This document shows positions 13,636 to 28,600 of a stretch of DNA of 64,000 nt, piece by piece (position 1 is the first letter of the stretch; the number at the start of each line of letters is the position of its first letter). A program made the position numbers and the translations under genes. A model generated the notes under the pieces. That model had not been told where the DNA came from and made no database searches. It saw nothing but the letters and a program-made list of their open reading frames with translations. Source of the DNA: Liolophura sinensis (taxonomy: Eukaryota; Mollusca; Polyplacophora; Chitonida; Chitonidae); assembly GCF_032854445.1 (NCBI RefSeq), contig NC_088301.1, forward strand, positions 8,736,281-8,800,280, in the 5' to 3' direction.

Positions 13636-16600
13636 GTGAGTATAGCAACAAACTAATTAGTCCTCTTTTGATTAGCATGCACGTATCAAGCGGTTACCAG
13701 GTCCTATTCATAAATGTTACATCATGGAAATGCTAAGATTAAGTGTGACCGGATGCCAGTTATAAACAATGTCGTCACTAGACTACTTAGCCCCACTTTG
13801 ATATGAATCCCCTTGACGGCATTCTATAACTTTGCTCACTCAATTTTCAAAGGTGGGTTTTTAATGTTACTAGAATAGTAACTATTTTTTATTACTGTTA
13901 AATATCCAGAATCAAGGATAACGTATAGTAAGAATTTCCAATATGTACAGGCAATGTTTTTACGATTAGTAATTGGTTTGTATGCAGTGTTCAAACTTGA
14001 AAACCTCAATTCATCAATATTTACATGTACAAACGTATCGACAGCTATATACTAGTATGTGAATTACACTTGAGTGCAGCGTGATACATAATAAGTAACT
14101 ATTTAATTACTGGGCTGACGAAGGAATTATCTATCTATCATGCGTCTTACTCATGATTGACCCGCTTTGTAGAGAGGCACATATTATTCTAATAGTACAA
14201 TGAATGCCTACAGCTAGACGTGACTGACAACATGTGCACAAAGCATAAATCTGCACTCAAAGTAAACGAAATTGTAGAGTTAAAGTCCTGTACAGCATAA
14301 AGGATTGCGGTCCATCTAATAATTAGTACTTGGAGAATGGGGATGAAAAGATCTCAAACGGCGGCATTAGACGCATTGCTTCGCGGCAATGTTCTTCTTC
14401 CCGGACGGAATTGCCACCCAAACTAAGAGAGGTTAAAGGCTTTCCCTCTTAACTCTCCATGATCAAGCTGGCTTTTTAGCCCCGCGGTTAGTTAAACCAG
14501 CACCATGGTGACTGGTGACTCACGGAATCACTGATGCCTATCACATGGCAACGACCATGGGGTGCGGGTACATTAGTTTATAACGACTGACCCCCATCAC
14601 ACTCCCTCTGCCCATACTGCATGGACATCATGCCTGCTCTTTTATTAACAGTTGCCAGAAGCAAAGATCGAGCCCACACGAATTCCACGTCTGGGTTTGA
14701 TGCATTGATTGTTCATCCTTCAATTTACTCAAGTTCTCTTTATATCTTAATGAATGATTTTTGCGATGTACCAGAATGATGGGGAGCCTGTCACAGTAAC
14801 AGGAAACTGTACCCACTAAATGAAAGCTTCCTTGGCAATGTTGGTACGCGAATGTGTCAACAGATATCGTCAGCACTACACAACTCATGTGATAAGTTGA
14901 TGTTCGTGCAAGCAATGGGTTAGGCAAGTGTTTTATTCTAATTTGGTGAAACATAAGCCAGCGAGATGTCTTTTCTCCTCTTGGAACTGAACGTGCAAGC
15001 CTATATCCATTGAAACACGTTTGAATAGGCCTGAGTCATACCTTTATAATAGATCGTTAATCAAACGTAGAGCTTCCGGACAAAGAGAAATATGATATTT
15101 AGAACACCCTTTAATTAAAATTATATTTAGATTGAAAGTGTATAATTATAGCGGCAGTCGTAATTTTGCGTCCATTTTGAAAGCAGATTAAACACTTTGG
15201 ATTTGATAAGAATGGATTGGCTTCAAATGCCTCACATAAGTTTCATTCAGCACGTTTAATATTCACATGCAGTAAGACTCAAGAGTCATCATATAATATG
15301 GTAAGGTATGGGTAAACAAACGTCGTTAAATTAAACTGAATACTGCTATCATTCATCTGTAATGAGGAGTAAAAAATGAAAAACGTGGCTAAAAAGGTAT
15401 TAAAGGAATATAATATAATATGTATGACAAGATAATGCGTCGCACCTGTTAGCTTCAGGTAAAACTAATCAGTGAATCGCAATGAACACTTCGTCTGTGT
15501 CCTCACCAAAACAGGAATCACTCTCAGCGCGATATTGCATGGCATTTGAAAGGGTTTGATCAGTAGCAGACGCAATTTCTCTTTTATTTGTATTTCTATT
15601 ACCGCTTGGCGTTAACATCAATGCACATTTCCGTCTCTTACGGGCAAGCTGACGGGGAACAATTACCCAGCCTTCAAATCTATTAAATGCCAATAATTTG
15701 CACAAGATAACATCAATACAACTGTAATGCACTTGTAAATACAGCATACGACTTAGAGAGAAAAAATTGATTACTTTTTCCACATGTCGGTATTTAACAT
15801 TCATGGTAATGGTATTGACAGTTTTTGAGAGGGTTTTCTGGTGAATTACTAAATAACACGAAATAAAGAGTTTTGAAACAAAATTTTATCAGTATTAACA
15901 GAAAGGACAAACTTTTGCATCATTAAATATATGTTAGAAAATATATGAAGTAATTGTTGCTCTTATAATTCAAGTGATTCCTGATTCAGACTGTAGGGGA
16001 CAATGTCCATGTGCAATATATTTTAACAGCGTTCATAAGGAGTTGACAATGTGGACACCGTCTGTAAGCCTTCCGCTCAAGGCGGCGGTTGACGGGCTGC
16101 GAAATGGAAACCCGTAAACTATAACAGAAACTGACAATATGGATACCGTCTTGAAGCCTTGGGCTCAAGGCGTACATATTGACGAACTGCGACATGGAAA
16201 CCCGTGAACTATAACAGAAATTGACAATATGGATACCGTTTGGAAGCCATGGCCTCAAGGCGTACATATTGACGAACTGCGACATGGAAACCAGTGAACT
16301 ATAACAGAAATTGACAATATGGACGCCGTCTGGAAGCCATCGGCTCAAGGCGTGCTTGTTGACGAACGGCGACATGGAATCCGGCGACCTATTATAGGAA
16401 TGGACAAGCTAATGGCTCAAGGCGTACTTATTGCCGAACAGCGACATGGAAACCCGCGAACTATCACAGGGATGGATAATATGGGCTTGGAAGCTGGTGG
16501 ATCAAAGCGTACCTATTAACGAACTGCGACATGAAAACCCTTGAACTATCGCGGGAATGGACAATATGGACATCGCCTAGACAGGAATGGCTTCAGGTTC

Positions 16601-19600
16601 GAAAAATTCACAAGCAGTCCGATATGTACGGCAAGGCAGTTTAATAAACGCCCATACACCAGACATCAAAGCAATCAATGGGTTATACCTGGCGTCACCT
16701 CCATTATCCGGTCCCCGAAGATGACAGGACTAGACAGCGATAGGCTTCTCCGCTATCAGGAATGGAAATGAGCCCAGGGACATAAAGCTGGTCAGTGGCT
16801 TTGCATGAGTCACATTGCACGACCATCCATGCACTGAACCGTGGAAACGTTATATTGATTTGCAGTCTACCGGACAAAAAGCAACATTGTCACAACATTA
16901 TTAAGATCAGCTGGACCACTCGGATGCCTTTGATGGGATGTGCTTAATTCCATATATCGCTCTATTAACCGTACATAAAAAAGGCTGCACAAAGTCACAG
17001 TTCTTAACCCCCACGTTTATATCTCAAGTTCATATTCGGGGTACTTGTGGGCATTCTAGAAGCACGATCCGCCCAAAAGGTAGTAACAGGAGAATGCCCA
17101 GGTGATAAATCGCACAAGTCGGCAACCAAATTACTCTAATGTTGTATTAACAAATGGGAGGCTTATTGCCAGGATCTGACAATGTGACAACTAAATACAC
17201 TGCGCACATGAATCCGTTTCAGGACTTCACCTGTTTGGTCAGGGTCACGAAACTGTATGGGACTTCGTGATAATTTTCCTCTCTTCGCCTGATTGGTGTG
17301 CTACGCCGTACTCAAGAGCTCATAATCTGGATATATTCAAAGAGTCTAGTAGCGTTTTGTCTGCCATCTAACGTGACACAATCGTATTAGTTTTCGTGTT
17401 TTTCTTTAAGTTTAATTTATAAGTAACATCACATCCGTGAGACCCTGCAGGACTTACAGAAGACGTAGATGTATACATTCTTGTCATTGAACCCTGTTTT
17501 TTTTTTATTTATTGATTGATTGATTGATTTATTTCATTTATGTTGTACGCCGCACTCAAGAATATTTCACTTATACGATGGCGGCCAGCATTATTGGGGG
17601 AGAAAAAAAGGCAGAGCCGGGGGGAAACCCACGACCATCCGCAGGCTATAAGCAGACCTTTCCTAGTAAGGCCGGAAAGAATCCTTCTTTGATCAAGATA
17701 TGACTTTGGAACTGAAGTAGCTCTTTAAAACTTTGGGGACAAAACATAAGAAGTACAAGCTTGTTTCATTCTAGGCAAATATCTCTACTGTTATGTATTA
17801 CCCATAACATCCAGGACATTTGTTTAAATATTTAACACATGAACACCATGCATGTACAAGTAAGGCACCCTCGGGGGTAATATATACAATCGAAATAATT
17901 TGCTACATCGGCTGGATTCTTGCACAGATTAATAACAGATATCACACGAGTCGCTGGAGCAGTGAACAGCATGATATGATTTATCGATTTTGAAAACAAG
18001 CTGATAACATAATTAACACTCAAATAATATGACATCTAAAGCTGTTGATTAACGATCACATCGTCGGATTCCATGGCTTCGAAGAAAAATCTTGTTAGTC
18101 GTTTTTGGGTGCTCACCAGATTGGGCTCATCAGACGCTCTAGCAAACCAGACGTTCGGGGTGCTCACAGGATTGGACTCTTCACACGCTTAAGGAATCCA
18201 GACAAACGTATCATTTGCCGTTGTATCATATCTGCTCGATTGTCGCGCTTTATTTATTTAGTTACTTATTTTATTTTATTTTATTTTATGTGTGTTTTAG
18301 CGCCTTTATTCAACCCTTTTTTAGCTACCATGAAACCACGGCTTATTGTTGAATGAAAGCTAATTACCAGTAGTAAACCATCACCGTTTGTTAAGTACCT
18401 AACAAACATCTTTAAATTCGTAACCGAATACTCGAAAGCTGCAATCAAACGGGTCACTACGGTTGTATGAAGGCGAAAGTTTGATGCGAATGAACCATAC
18501 GTTGTTACTCTTTGACATGAAACAGCCTCTTTCTTTGTATAGGCCTACGTATTATATATAGGCTGTGATTTTGTTCTTCTGGGTCTTCCCTTTCAAACAT
18601 TTATTTATTTATTTGATTGATGTTTTACGCCGTACTCAAGAATATTTCACTTATACGACGGCGGTCAGCATTATGGTGGGTGGAAACCAGGCAGAGCCTG
18701 GGGGAAAACCACGACCATCGGCAGGTTGCTGGAAGACCTTTCACGTACGGCCGGTGAGGAAGCCAGCATGAGCTGGACTTGAACTCACAGCGACCGCATT
18801 ATTGAAAGACTCCTGGGTCATTACGCTGCTCTAGCGCGCTAACCAACTGAGCCAAACAAAACATAACAACAAAGACAACCGACATTCATGGTGTTATAAC
18901 GCTGGATAGCAGCGACTATCTCGTTCGTGAACAAGTGACCAAATCCAGCTCTCACTGTTTCGACTGCGGCTTTAAGACAAAGGGTTTGTCAGATACTCGT
19001 TAATGGTCGGTGGTTTTCTTCGGGCATTCAAATAAATAAATCCATGATGTTTATATACATTTCTGTCTATTTCTTCTAGCTAAACTTATTTTTTTTTCAA
19101 CAAGGCAATTGTTGTGGATCTTCAGAATTCCTGGAATCTCAGATACACTCCATAGATCCTTGTTTGGTTTTGTTGGACCATGTTATAGGCGTTTAACCTG
19201 TTCCCTGCCATGATTCAGCTCAAACCGTTTCATGATGGATGTTACCACGGATATTACCGCTCTTATTTAGTTTTCCTTTTGTCATGATTCAGCTCAAACC
19301 GTTTCGCCATGGGTTTCAGTGCTCTCGCTTAGTTCTCCATATGTTATGATTCAGCTCAAACCGTTTCACCATGGCACGGCTTGTTTAGCTCTCCATTTAT
19401 CACGATTCAACTCAAACCGTTTCCCCATGAAACTGCTCTCGTTTAGTTCTCCATTTATCATGATTCAGCTGGAACCGTTGCCCATGAAAGTGCTTGTTTA
19501 GTTCATTTATCATGATTCAGCTCGAACCGTTTCCCCATGATACGGCTTATTTAGTTCTCGATTTATCACGATTCAGCTTAAATCGTTTCACTCTGGAAAT

Positions 19601-22600
19601 TACCGCTCTCGTTTAGTTCTCCATTTATCATGATTCGGCTCAAACCGTTTCACCATTAATGTTACTGCGCTCGCTTAGTTCTCCATACGCTATGATTCAG
19701 CTCAAACCGTTTTACAACGCTGCAGATTAGCCGTATAGATTACAATGCTACGTATAGATTAACCACCGAGGCTTACCAGATAAGTATACAAAGCTGATCT
19801 ATGCCATTTGTATTTATGTACATGAATGTTTAGTCATCAAGAAAATGTATCCAGCTGCATGAGCTAGAAATACATAATTAAATGTTCTGAACAAGCATTA
19901 TATCAGTTGAAGGCATTTGGTCGATGCCGAAACTTCAGCAGATATAACTTATGTCTAGAAACTAGCTCAGCGTTTATAACGCTCTTAGCTTTTACATATC
20001 TCGCTATTCAGCTGGAATCAATTTACCAATGATTTTAAACTCACTTTGTCGTGGTCTGTATTTCAGCTCAGGGATGTTTTTACAACGGCCAGAAGAAGGC
20101 GTACATGGGGACGGTGTCGGTGACACAGAGCGGCTATAAGTGTCAGAGATGGTCGTCCCAGGTGCCACACCGACACACCTACAAACCGGCAGACTTCCCC
20201 GACGACGCTTTCCCGGAGAACTACTGCCGAACGACTCACGATGCCCACAAGCCCTGGTGCTACACGACAACGCCGGGCAAGCGATGGGAATACTGCAATG
20301 TTATTAACTGTGGTAGGTGTGCTATGCTGTAGCTCTTTTATATTACGGAGATGATTCCTAGACTCAACCATATTTACAGCAGTCAACTAAATAAATAAGT
20401 GAAATATTACATTTATTCCTTGATTTTCTATCTTTTAAACGAAATCAAAAATTCTCGGATTCAGGGGTTGACGGACAACCGTTTTCGGCGTTCCCGGTCA
20501 TAAATCGAAAGACTAGTGTTCGAACAATGTTCAACTCAAACTACAATTAGAACAAGAAAACAGAGAACAAATTAGGTTGGAGCAGCATTCATCACTTTAC
20601 AGTGATGCGACAAAGACACAAAGTATGTTCTGTAAATTTAATCAGCGTCCAGCTGGTGAATCGTAATAGTATCAAAATTATTTATGTCCGAATACCTTTT
20701 CAAAAGTAAACATTTTACCAGACCCAAATGGATAGGCCATTTGTCCCAATCAGCCCCATCTTCGATGAAGAAGGATCAAACAGTAGTCCGGGCTGTTAAT
20801 GACGTTGTGACTTCCCAGCACTAAATGGTGTGGGATTGGACTAATCCAGATCACAGTCTGCTAGTGTAAAATACTCAGATGTGTAGTAAAAGGTAAAATT
20901 CATGGCCAGACTAAATTTAATACTGAGCATGACTGTTCGTTCTCTTTCGAACAGATGGGTTCTGTCTAATATTAAAAACTGATTAAATGGATCTGACTTT
21001 AAGACTATTTCTTAACTCTTTTTTCATACGAAACCGTTCTGAAACTTGATGAATATGTGCGTCGCATATTGCGTAACAGAAGATTTGTACAACTCTTGCC
21101 TCTAATCAGAGTGAAATCTTTAATTCTTTGCTGTCCGTTAAACTCTGTTTCTAAATCTCACGACTTGTTTTCTGATCATTATCACGTTCTTTCGAGAGGA
21201 GTAGATCAATCTATCAAAACTCAATCTTTTTAAAGGACAATCAATCAACCAGGCTTTTCAGTCACTAAAGCCAAGAGTTTGTGCTTTTGTTGGATTTCAT
21301 TATCCCCGATTCACCGTCTTCAAAGTGAAAAGTATGGAAACTTTGAAGTACCACATTCATTAAGTGAATACAGTCTTGTACGTGAGAATTGGATGTTGGA
21401 GATTGGGGGTTGACGATAAGGGTGCAAGCTCATATAGTTGTGCGCGATCGGGACGGGGGTGGAGCATCAGCCTGAGATTACGTTAATCAATCAAGGTTTC
21501 ACTCTTCACTCTTATATACCGTCTCCCCCTAGATTGCCCCGCAGGCCGTTTCGGGGCGAACTGTGCCAAAGAGTGTCACTGTTCCAGCAGCTTCGAGACG
21601 TGTGGAAGTATTATGGGCATGTGTAGAGGGCGCTGTGGTGACGGATGGCGGGACTTCGGCTGTCAAACAGGTTCTTATTACACAATATATTGTCGGTAGC
21701 TAATCTCTTCCCGAAACGTGGTTGGTCACATTCTTGGATTATTTTTTATCCAGTACCGGTACTGATGGTGTCTGGGTCAAACTTGGTATATTGGTACCGT
21801 GTACTAATTCAGTCAGTCTGAGCCTTTGTACGTGAGCGGATGACATTGACGTCGATCAGTTTTAAGAGAATGACAGAAGCTTCTGCTAGCAATAATAAGT
21901 CTAATAACGCGAAAGGCAGTCTTACAATGCTACTTGTTAATTATGAATAGCGATTATTCATAATTAATTCTGTCATTTTTGTGTCACGTTTCAGCCACGT
22001 CATGTGCACGAAATCGCTACGGTTGGGACTGCGCCCTCAGATGTCACTGTGAAAACTCATCTGACTGTGACCGCTTCAGTGGTCCCTCCTCGAGCTGTGA
22101 ATGCGAACGAGGCTATTTTAACCCACCAAAATGTGAACCAGGTATGCGCCACGGTGACATACTCGGTCACTAGGATGACTTTTGGTAGTGAATGCCATTT
22201 TGAAATGCATTCCGATTTTATTTAAAAATATGGAAAGTACACAATTATTTCTTTGATATATTCCAGAAATGTTTTTGAATAATTTCTTAACGCCAGCAAA
22301 TAAATTTTGGATGACATATGTTTCAAATACGCCAGTATTCTGTGTATCTTCTCCCATGTGTGTTGAATATCCGTTAATTATTAACATTTGTAAAATATAA
22401 TTCATTTATGTGAAATACTTTTTTCAGTAACGGCGCCCAAGATCATCGAGCTGTCCAATTCTAAAGTGAATCCAGGTCAGCCTACTGTGTTCAACTGTAC
22501 AGTAGCTGCCTACCCTACGCCATTGTCCAATGAAATTGTCTTGAAAACTCCACGTGGCAAATCCATCCGTTTGATTCGCTCCGATATCCTTCATGAATAT

Positions 22601-25600
22601 TCATTTACACGAGTCAGCCTCTTCCAAGTGAATAAAGTTATCCCGCATGAGATGTACAGCTGTGAAGTTCGAGGAACTGCGGGTGCTACATCTAGGGCAT
22701 CGCGGGCTTCAACGTACAGTAAGTTTCGCTACCCTTAGAAAACAAAGGTAAAATGGTGAAATAACTATGTGGGGCCTGTGTATCTTAATAAGTGAGCATC
22801 ACTGTGTTGCTGAATGAATTTTACAAACACTATTATATATATATATGGCAAAAACCTCTGTACTGAAACAGAAGCCAAAAACCATTCGTGCAAACTGCTT
22901 GGAAGCCGGGAAGCTGCTCACAGTTCTAGTTCAGTTTATTTTTTGTTTATTGTCAGCATTGTGCTTTTGCTACATTAAATTTAAGTTGATTAATGACATC
23001 AGAAATTCGATTCTTCATGCAATATTTTCTTACTTTGTGAGTTTTATAGAAACAGCCAGTTGCTCCAAAGCATAATAGCTAGCCATGAGCAAAAATTGAA
23101 ATCTTAAAAACTTAAGTCTATTGCTGGCCTTTTAGCACCTTTTGTTCTAGGTTATGCAACATTCCAATCGCATCATCGTCAGTTTAATGGGCATGAGAGT
23201 CCTTGAATATTTTATTTGAGTGTTTCGGTTTTTTTTTCATCTTCTTAAATATGACGTAAAGGATGTGAGACGTAATGGAATTCCACTCGCGCGTCTTTTA
23301 TTTTCCCTGAGGCCTGAGGTAGATTTTTCGATTTTCCTAAACTAATCCTGGTTTGTAGAGAGAAAAAATATCTTGTGCCAACATGGATGAAGACATTTTC
23401 ATCGAAGATGTTATAGCGGTTCTACTGATTTTTACCCTAAGGCTGTTTGCAGAGAAGAGCCAAATCTTTTGATTAATAACAAACCAGTTGAACATTTTCT
23501 AACATGACTCTCCGAAGAAATTGGATACGGTACCGACACGCCTTGTTACCACCCTCTGGCCAGACTTAGTACGCGCCTACCCAGCACGTATGGATCGAAC
23601 ATTGCCCTCATCGTGATAGTATCATCTGAAGACACCCGGGGGCTCTTCTGTCTGTTTCATTCCTCGACAGATGAAAACTGATGTAATCAAAACCATTAGA
23701 CAGCTTTTGTCATATCGGTCTGTGCGGTCTGTGAGGAACATAACCCGTCTAAAAGAAGTCTCTCAAAGGGTTGTGTTCATTGCGTTTTTTCTTTAATACG
23801 TTATTGACTCTGTATAATTTGCTCGTAAAACAAGAGGTAGTTCATAAGTACAGCTGGCGTAACAGATGGAAATAGTCCCTATTTAGTGAGATATAGGTCC
23901 ATGATAAGTTTTCTTGTATGAGGATATGTTGCATGTTGTATACCACTATGGATAGTCTAAACCGTCCTTGCCGTCCTTGCTTCTATAGCATATGTTACAA
24001 TTTTCAAACCATATCTACAAGAGGTACAGCAAAATTTACATAACCGTGTGCTGAATGGCTCAAAATATTTTGCTCAGTTTTATATGATCTCAACTATCAT
24101 GTCAACATACAGGCAGAAAAGGAATTAAACTCACATGACCACTGTCATGTACTGTTCGGAAGGGGACAAGCAAGGAGATATGATATAATAAAAGGCTTAC
24201 AGCACAGAAAGTAAAACCGTGGTAGAGACGACAGTTTGAGAATTGGTGAATTATCAAACGTTATCCGTGTTCATGACTGAAGCAGAATTAGATAAGAAAA
24301 AAGGCAATGTAGTTAACTGCAAATTATAAGGCGTCACTAGGCTACAATTACTCAAGACCGAAATACAAAGTAATATCGTTGGATAGTTCCGATAGGAGAT
24401 GAATGAACGTATGAGGTTCAAAACATGGTACCCACCTTCATTGAAAATACACACAGCAACGTACAAAAGTTTAATTACCACTAACGTAATCGTGACTATT
24501 TCTTTTGACAGCTCTACCCAAATTGGTGAACCCGCCGTCCATTCTGTCTAACGGGATTCAAACCACTAATATCTCCATGGCCTGGGAACCCTGGAATCCT
24601 AAAGTGGACGTGGGTGATCCACCAGTGATTTGGTACAGCGTTTTCACCAAATCACCCAAGGACAGGAAAGCCAAACTCGCCGGGATTGTGTACAACACTT
24701 TCTGCGGTAAGAAATGCACATACGTCTTGAAGGATCTCCAGCCACACACCATGTACGCCATTCATATTGTGTGCCGTCGGGAGGGAGAAGGCGGCGACGG
24801 TCCCCCAGGCCCCACCATTAACGCCAGGACGCTGTGTGCCGGTAAGGATGCACCTTGTTCTCAATGGCTGTTGTTGATATGCCACTCTGTTTGACTGGAC
24901 AAATCAGCACGATACTGAGGACTGCGTCGTTGAAAGGAAAGACAGCCAAAAGCATAGATATACAGCATGTGAAAGCCTATCCCTTTCAGCCTTAAAGCCA
25001 AAAGCATAAACTTTGAGTATGGGAACATTGTATTACACTATGTTAAGGTGAACCACTCAAACCAGATCACATACGATCGGCTACAATTATTCACATATAA
25101 TACTGTGATTATAGTTTAGAAGCCAATTTCTTGTTGATATTTATGTATGTGGTTGTCTTTCACTTCAGTTTTGATGACAAGCGTTCTCCTACTCTTTGCT
25201 GTGGACTATCTGCATACCCTGCACATATGAATAGAAAATGTATACACATTATGCGACAAGACCCATGACTTTCTAACGCAAGTCTACTTGGACCAGGAGC
25301 CCACTCCACAAAGCCAGTTTTGACTTGTGTCAAAATTTGAAACATGTTTTTAGAGCTTATTTTCAAGCCTTGTAAATTAAAATCTGACCACTTCATCAAT
25401 GTTATCTTAAGACGTATGCATGAAAATTTCAACGTGTAAAAAAAATTAAGCATTGTGACAACGTTTTAAATTTTCATTTAAAAGAGAAGAAAACTTAAAA
25501 ACATGACACCATAAGCTGAAAAGAGCACATTTATTTAGCACATCTGGTGGTGCCTGCTGCATAATTTGGCGATTTTTCCTCGCCATACACGCAAAACCTG

Positions 25601-28600
25601 AATACGGCCATCGCGTCCTCCATCTTTAACTCCCTGTAATTTATGTTCGAGTTTTGTTGTCTCTCAGCCAATGAGAGTCGTTAAACTGCCGGCTTGTTCG
25701 TGTAAACTCGGAACCTACGTCCAACATTCCAGTTTCCCGATCGTCAAGCGGAAAACTAACTGTATTGTTCGCTACCTTCTGGGAAATGTACGAACTGCAC
25801 TTCGGCGGTTTCCAACGGCAATTCTCCTCTTAACACAGAAGACTTCAGGGCTAGCTCTTAGGCAAAATGGAATCGCCCACAGCGGATGTTGGCGCGGACT
25901 TTATTTATAATTTATCAACTTGAGCTACATATTAGAATTTTTATGGCATGCACCAGCGAGGAAATGCATACTCTTTTCAGTGGTATTTGATTGATATTTA
26001 AATTTTCTTCTCCTTTAAGTCAGAATGTCTTTGTGGAATGAACTCATGACGGACTCGCCTTTTATGTATAATGTGACGGCAATACCTCTCTGTTAAGTAA
26101 GCATATTGTGGGTGACATATACTTCACACATGACCTACATGTACATGTATAACCTACTGTATAAGTAATCGAACTTCACATCAAACACTTTGGTGTTTGA
26201 TACCTTCTGAATCTAAATTAGAGTCAGTTTAGGCAAACGAAAGTAAAGATGATTTGAATCGGTAGAGTCGATAGTGTGAAATCTTTGGAGCTAAATTTTT
26301 GTAACGGGCTTGTCATTTATACACAGCAGGTTTGATAGACAGAATGAAATCAACGTAAAAGACGGATGGTGTATACGTAAAGCGGAACATGAATTTGGTG
26401 GTCTGGTGATATCTGATCCCAGATTGTAGAACAGACTGTCGGAGTGATTAATGACTTACACTACGCTACACTCCAGAGTTTGATTATCTGAGCTGATGCC
26501 AGAGGAAACAATTTTTATTTAAATGTTTGTATGGTACCACAAATGAAACTTCTCTACATGTGAATGCAGCGATATTTGTCGTACTCACATTTAATTTGTC
26601 TGTTAGCCTCTTATTTAAAACATTGAATAGTCTATTTAGAACGATCATTTGAAAATCTCCTGTCCACGCCTTCCCCCAAAAATGTTTGGCGAGGAACATC
26701 AGCCAAAAGGCCATCATACATTGTATATTATTCTTAATTTCCTGAATACGAGTTTGTGGCAAGCTTCATTGAGTATACTGGGATGGAAAAGCCTTCACGT
26801 TCGTGATGGCTGTCCACTTTGTGGGTATGCTGGTATGTGAGCAAGGCTCTGTAACCGGTCATAAGTCATGTAAAAAGAAGAAAAGGCGTGTTTCAAGGGA
26901 GTCGGTGTCTAACCGTTGCTTTCCGACAATGGCCTCCTGTTCCTCTTGCACGGGTATGCCGATAAGTTTACATATGGTAAAGAGTGAACTGGTGACTCAT
27001 AGTAAATCGACTAGTCTAGGAGCCGGGCTCATACCGTCTGGTTTTCTGAACCAACAAGTCCCGGTATCACATGACATAATCAGATCTCACAAAAAAAAAA
27101 CCTGTACTGAAATTGGTTCCAGGGAAGTGAATTGAGTTAGTACTGGAACTATGTAATGTTAGAGCCACGCTATCCAACGGAAGGATAAGGTCAATATATT
27201 ATAAACATTACGTGTTAGCACCGTGTACTGGAATGTGGCATACAGAGTGCTATGCTGGTCATAATACCATTTTCATGGAGTCCACTGCATGTCATATTCA
27301 ATAGGGCACATAGAGATTGAAGTTCCCCTCGTGGTTCGATAATATCAAATATAGTCATAACGGAACATAACCCTCCTCTCACCCCACCACCACCCCAGAC
27401 TCATATACACCACTCTCTCCTAATGTCGCTGCCTTATAGAATTACATGGTATCACTGAAAGGATTAGACCAGAGCTTGGAGCCAAACGCATCAAAGCTGT
27501 AATATATTTACAGTACGTCATACACGCACTGCTCAAACTGTACAGTGATCAATAAAAAAAACAACCGTTTCAGAGGCCTTCAAGTCAGATTTAAAGTTTT
27601 CCATGATGTAAATATGATAAGAAATGTTGTTCACTGAATCACGCTATCTATATGAAACATTTGTTTGTGTGAAGTTTAGGGTTATTCTGGATAGGCTGGC
27701 CATGTCCATTTTAAACGCGTGAAATTGTTATAGAATGTACATACACGTACATTTTAAATGTCCATGTCCAGACCACTAAACATCATCCACCACAATATAT
27801 GAAATATTCTTCAGTACGGTGTAAAATACCAAGGAGATAAAGAAATAAACAAAGAAATAGACAAACACAACAGGGCTACACATACAACTATGAAGAAGGA
27901 CGCGATATCAGTTGAGGGTTGTTTCTTCAATACATTGTAGTACAAGTTCCGTGGGTCATGCATTCGTTAAACACCACTTTCAGTTCACCCATATGGCTTG
28001 TATTCCACAGGTGAGACAAGTTCGTCAGTAACTTGCCAAAGGCTTGTGGGTACAGCTACACCTTCAACCATAAAATGACTTTCTTGTCATAAATGAAATC
28101 TCCATGAGTATGGCGTTTAAACAACTGAATGTTAACAGTTTGAAACGATTAAATAGTTTGAAACTGTTCTATCTGTACATCTGTAGTGAAATAATGCCTT
28201 CAATGGATGTTGCTGTGGTAGTCATTTAAAAATGCGACAGACAGACAGACAGGCAGACAGACTTATGTTGTAATGGTTAAGTGAATGGGTGAGTAAGGTT
28301 GCCGTATCTCACGCGTCTGTATACTATGCATATACTTCTTGGCCTTTGCTGAACCCCAAAAACTAGCACTATTTCCGCCATATTGTTTTCAGTCTTGTTT
28401 GAAGGTTTGACACACCTAGTCGACGTTTGTTGAATGTGTTCGGTTTTTGCCGCACTGCATGTTATTGCTTTATGGTTTAAAATGTTTATCACAGCACCAA
28501 CGCAGCCTGTGGAAATCCAAGGATTGACGTCCAATATTTTCTACAATTATTCTACGCCCCGCTCAACCTTGACCGTCAAATGGAAGGTAAGTATATATAT

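Larger units (their letters stand above)
13636..20066 (+). other. Intron 1 (6.4 kb)
   Basis: It lies between two phase-1 exons, so it could hide a further symmetric exon, but none was seen. It contains the 90-bp array at 16030-16600, family A SINE copies at about 17515-17690 and 18600-18856, and the irregular array at 19205-19715. A short fragment like the family A tail lies near 17290-17325. A 52-bp duplication (gggtgctcac-agattgg) lies at about 18104-18200. Confidence 0.75.

Noticed and set aside
16030-16600. Regular repeats considered as a CRISPR array
   Set aside because: Units are contiguous with no unique spacers, and the window is clearly eukaryotic. The same applies to all other tandem arrays here.
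18770-18856. Possible tRNA gene on the minus strand
   Set aside because: It is the tRNA-like head of a SINE joined to the SINE body, not an intact tRNA cloverleaf.
20004-20386. Minus-strand frames of 88 and 107 aa over the kringle exon
   Set aside because: Shadows of the kringle coding sequence, which has domain, splice-site and phase support on the + strand.
21533-21545. Alternative acceptor ending at 21542 for EGF2
   Set aside because: It would delete the first Cys of the EGF and change the phase, so the acceptor at 21532 is preferred.
25500-25920. GC-richer patch with a minus-strand ATG-GAG-GAC start, considered as a promoter or gene start
   Set aside because: No continuing exon or splice site was found on the minus strand, and it may be a degraded repeat.
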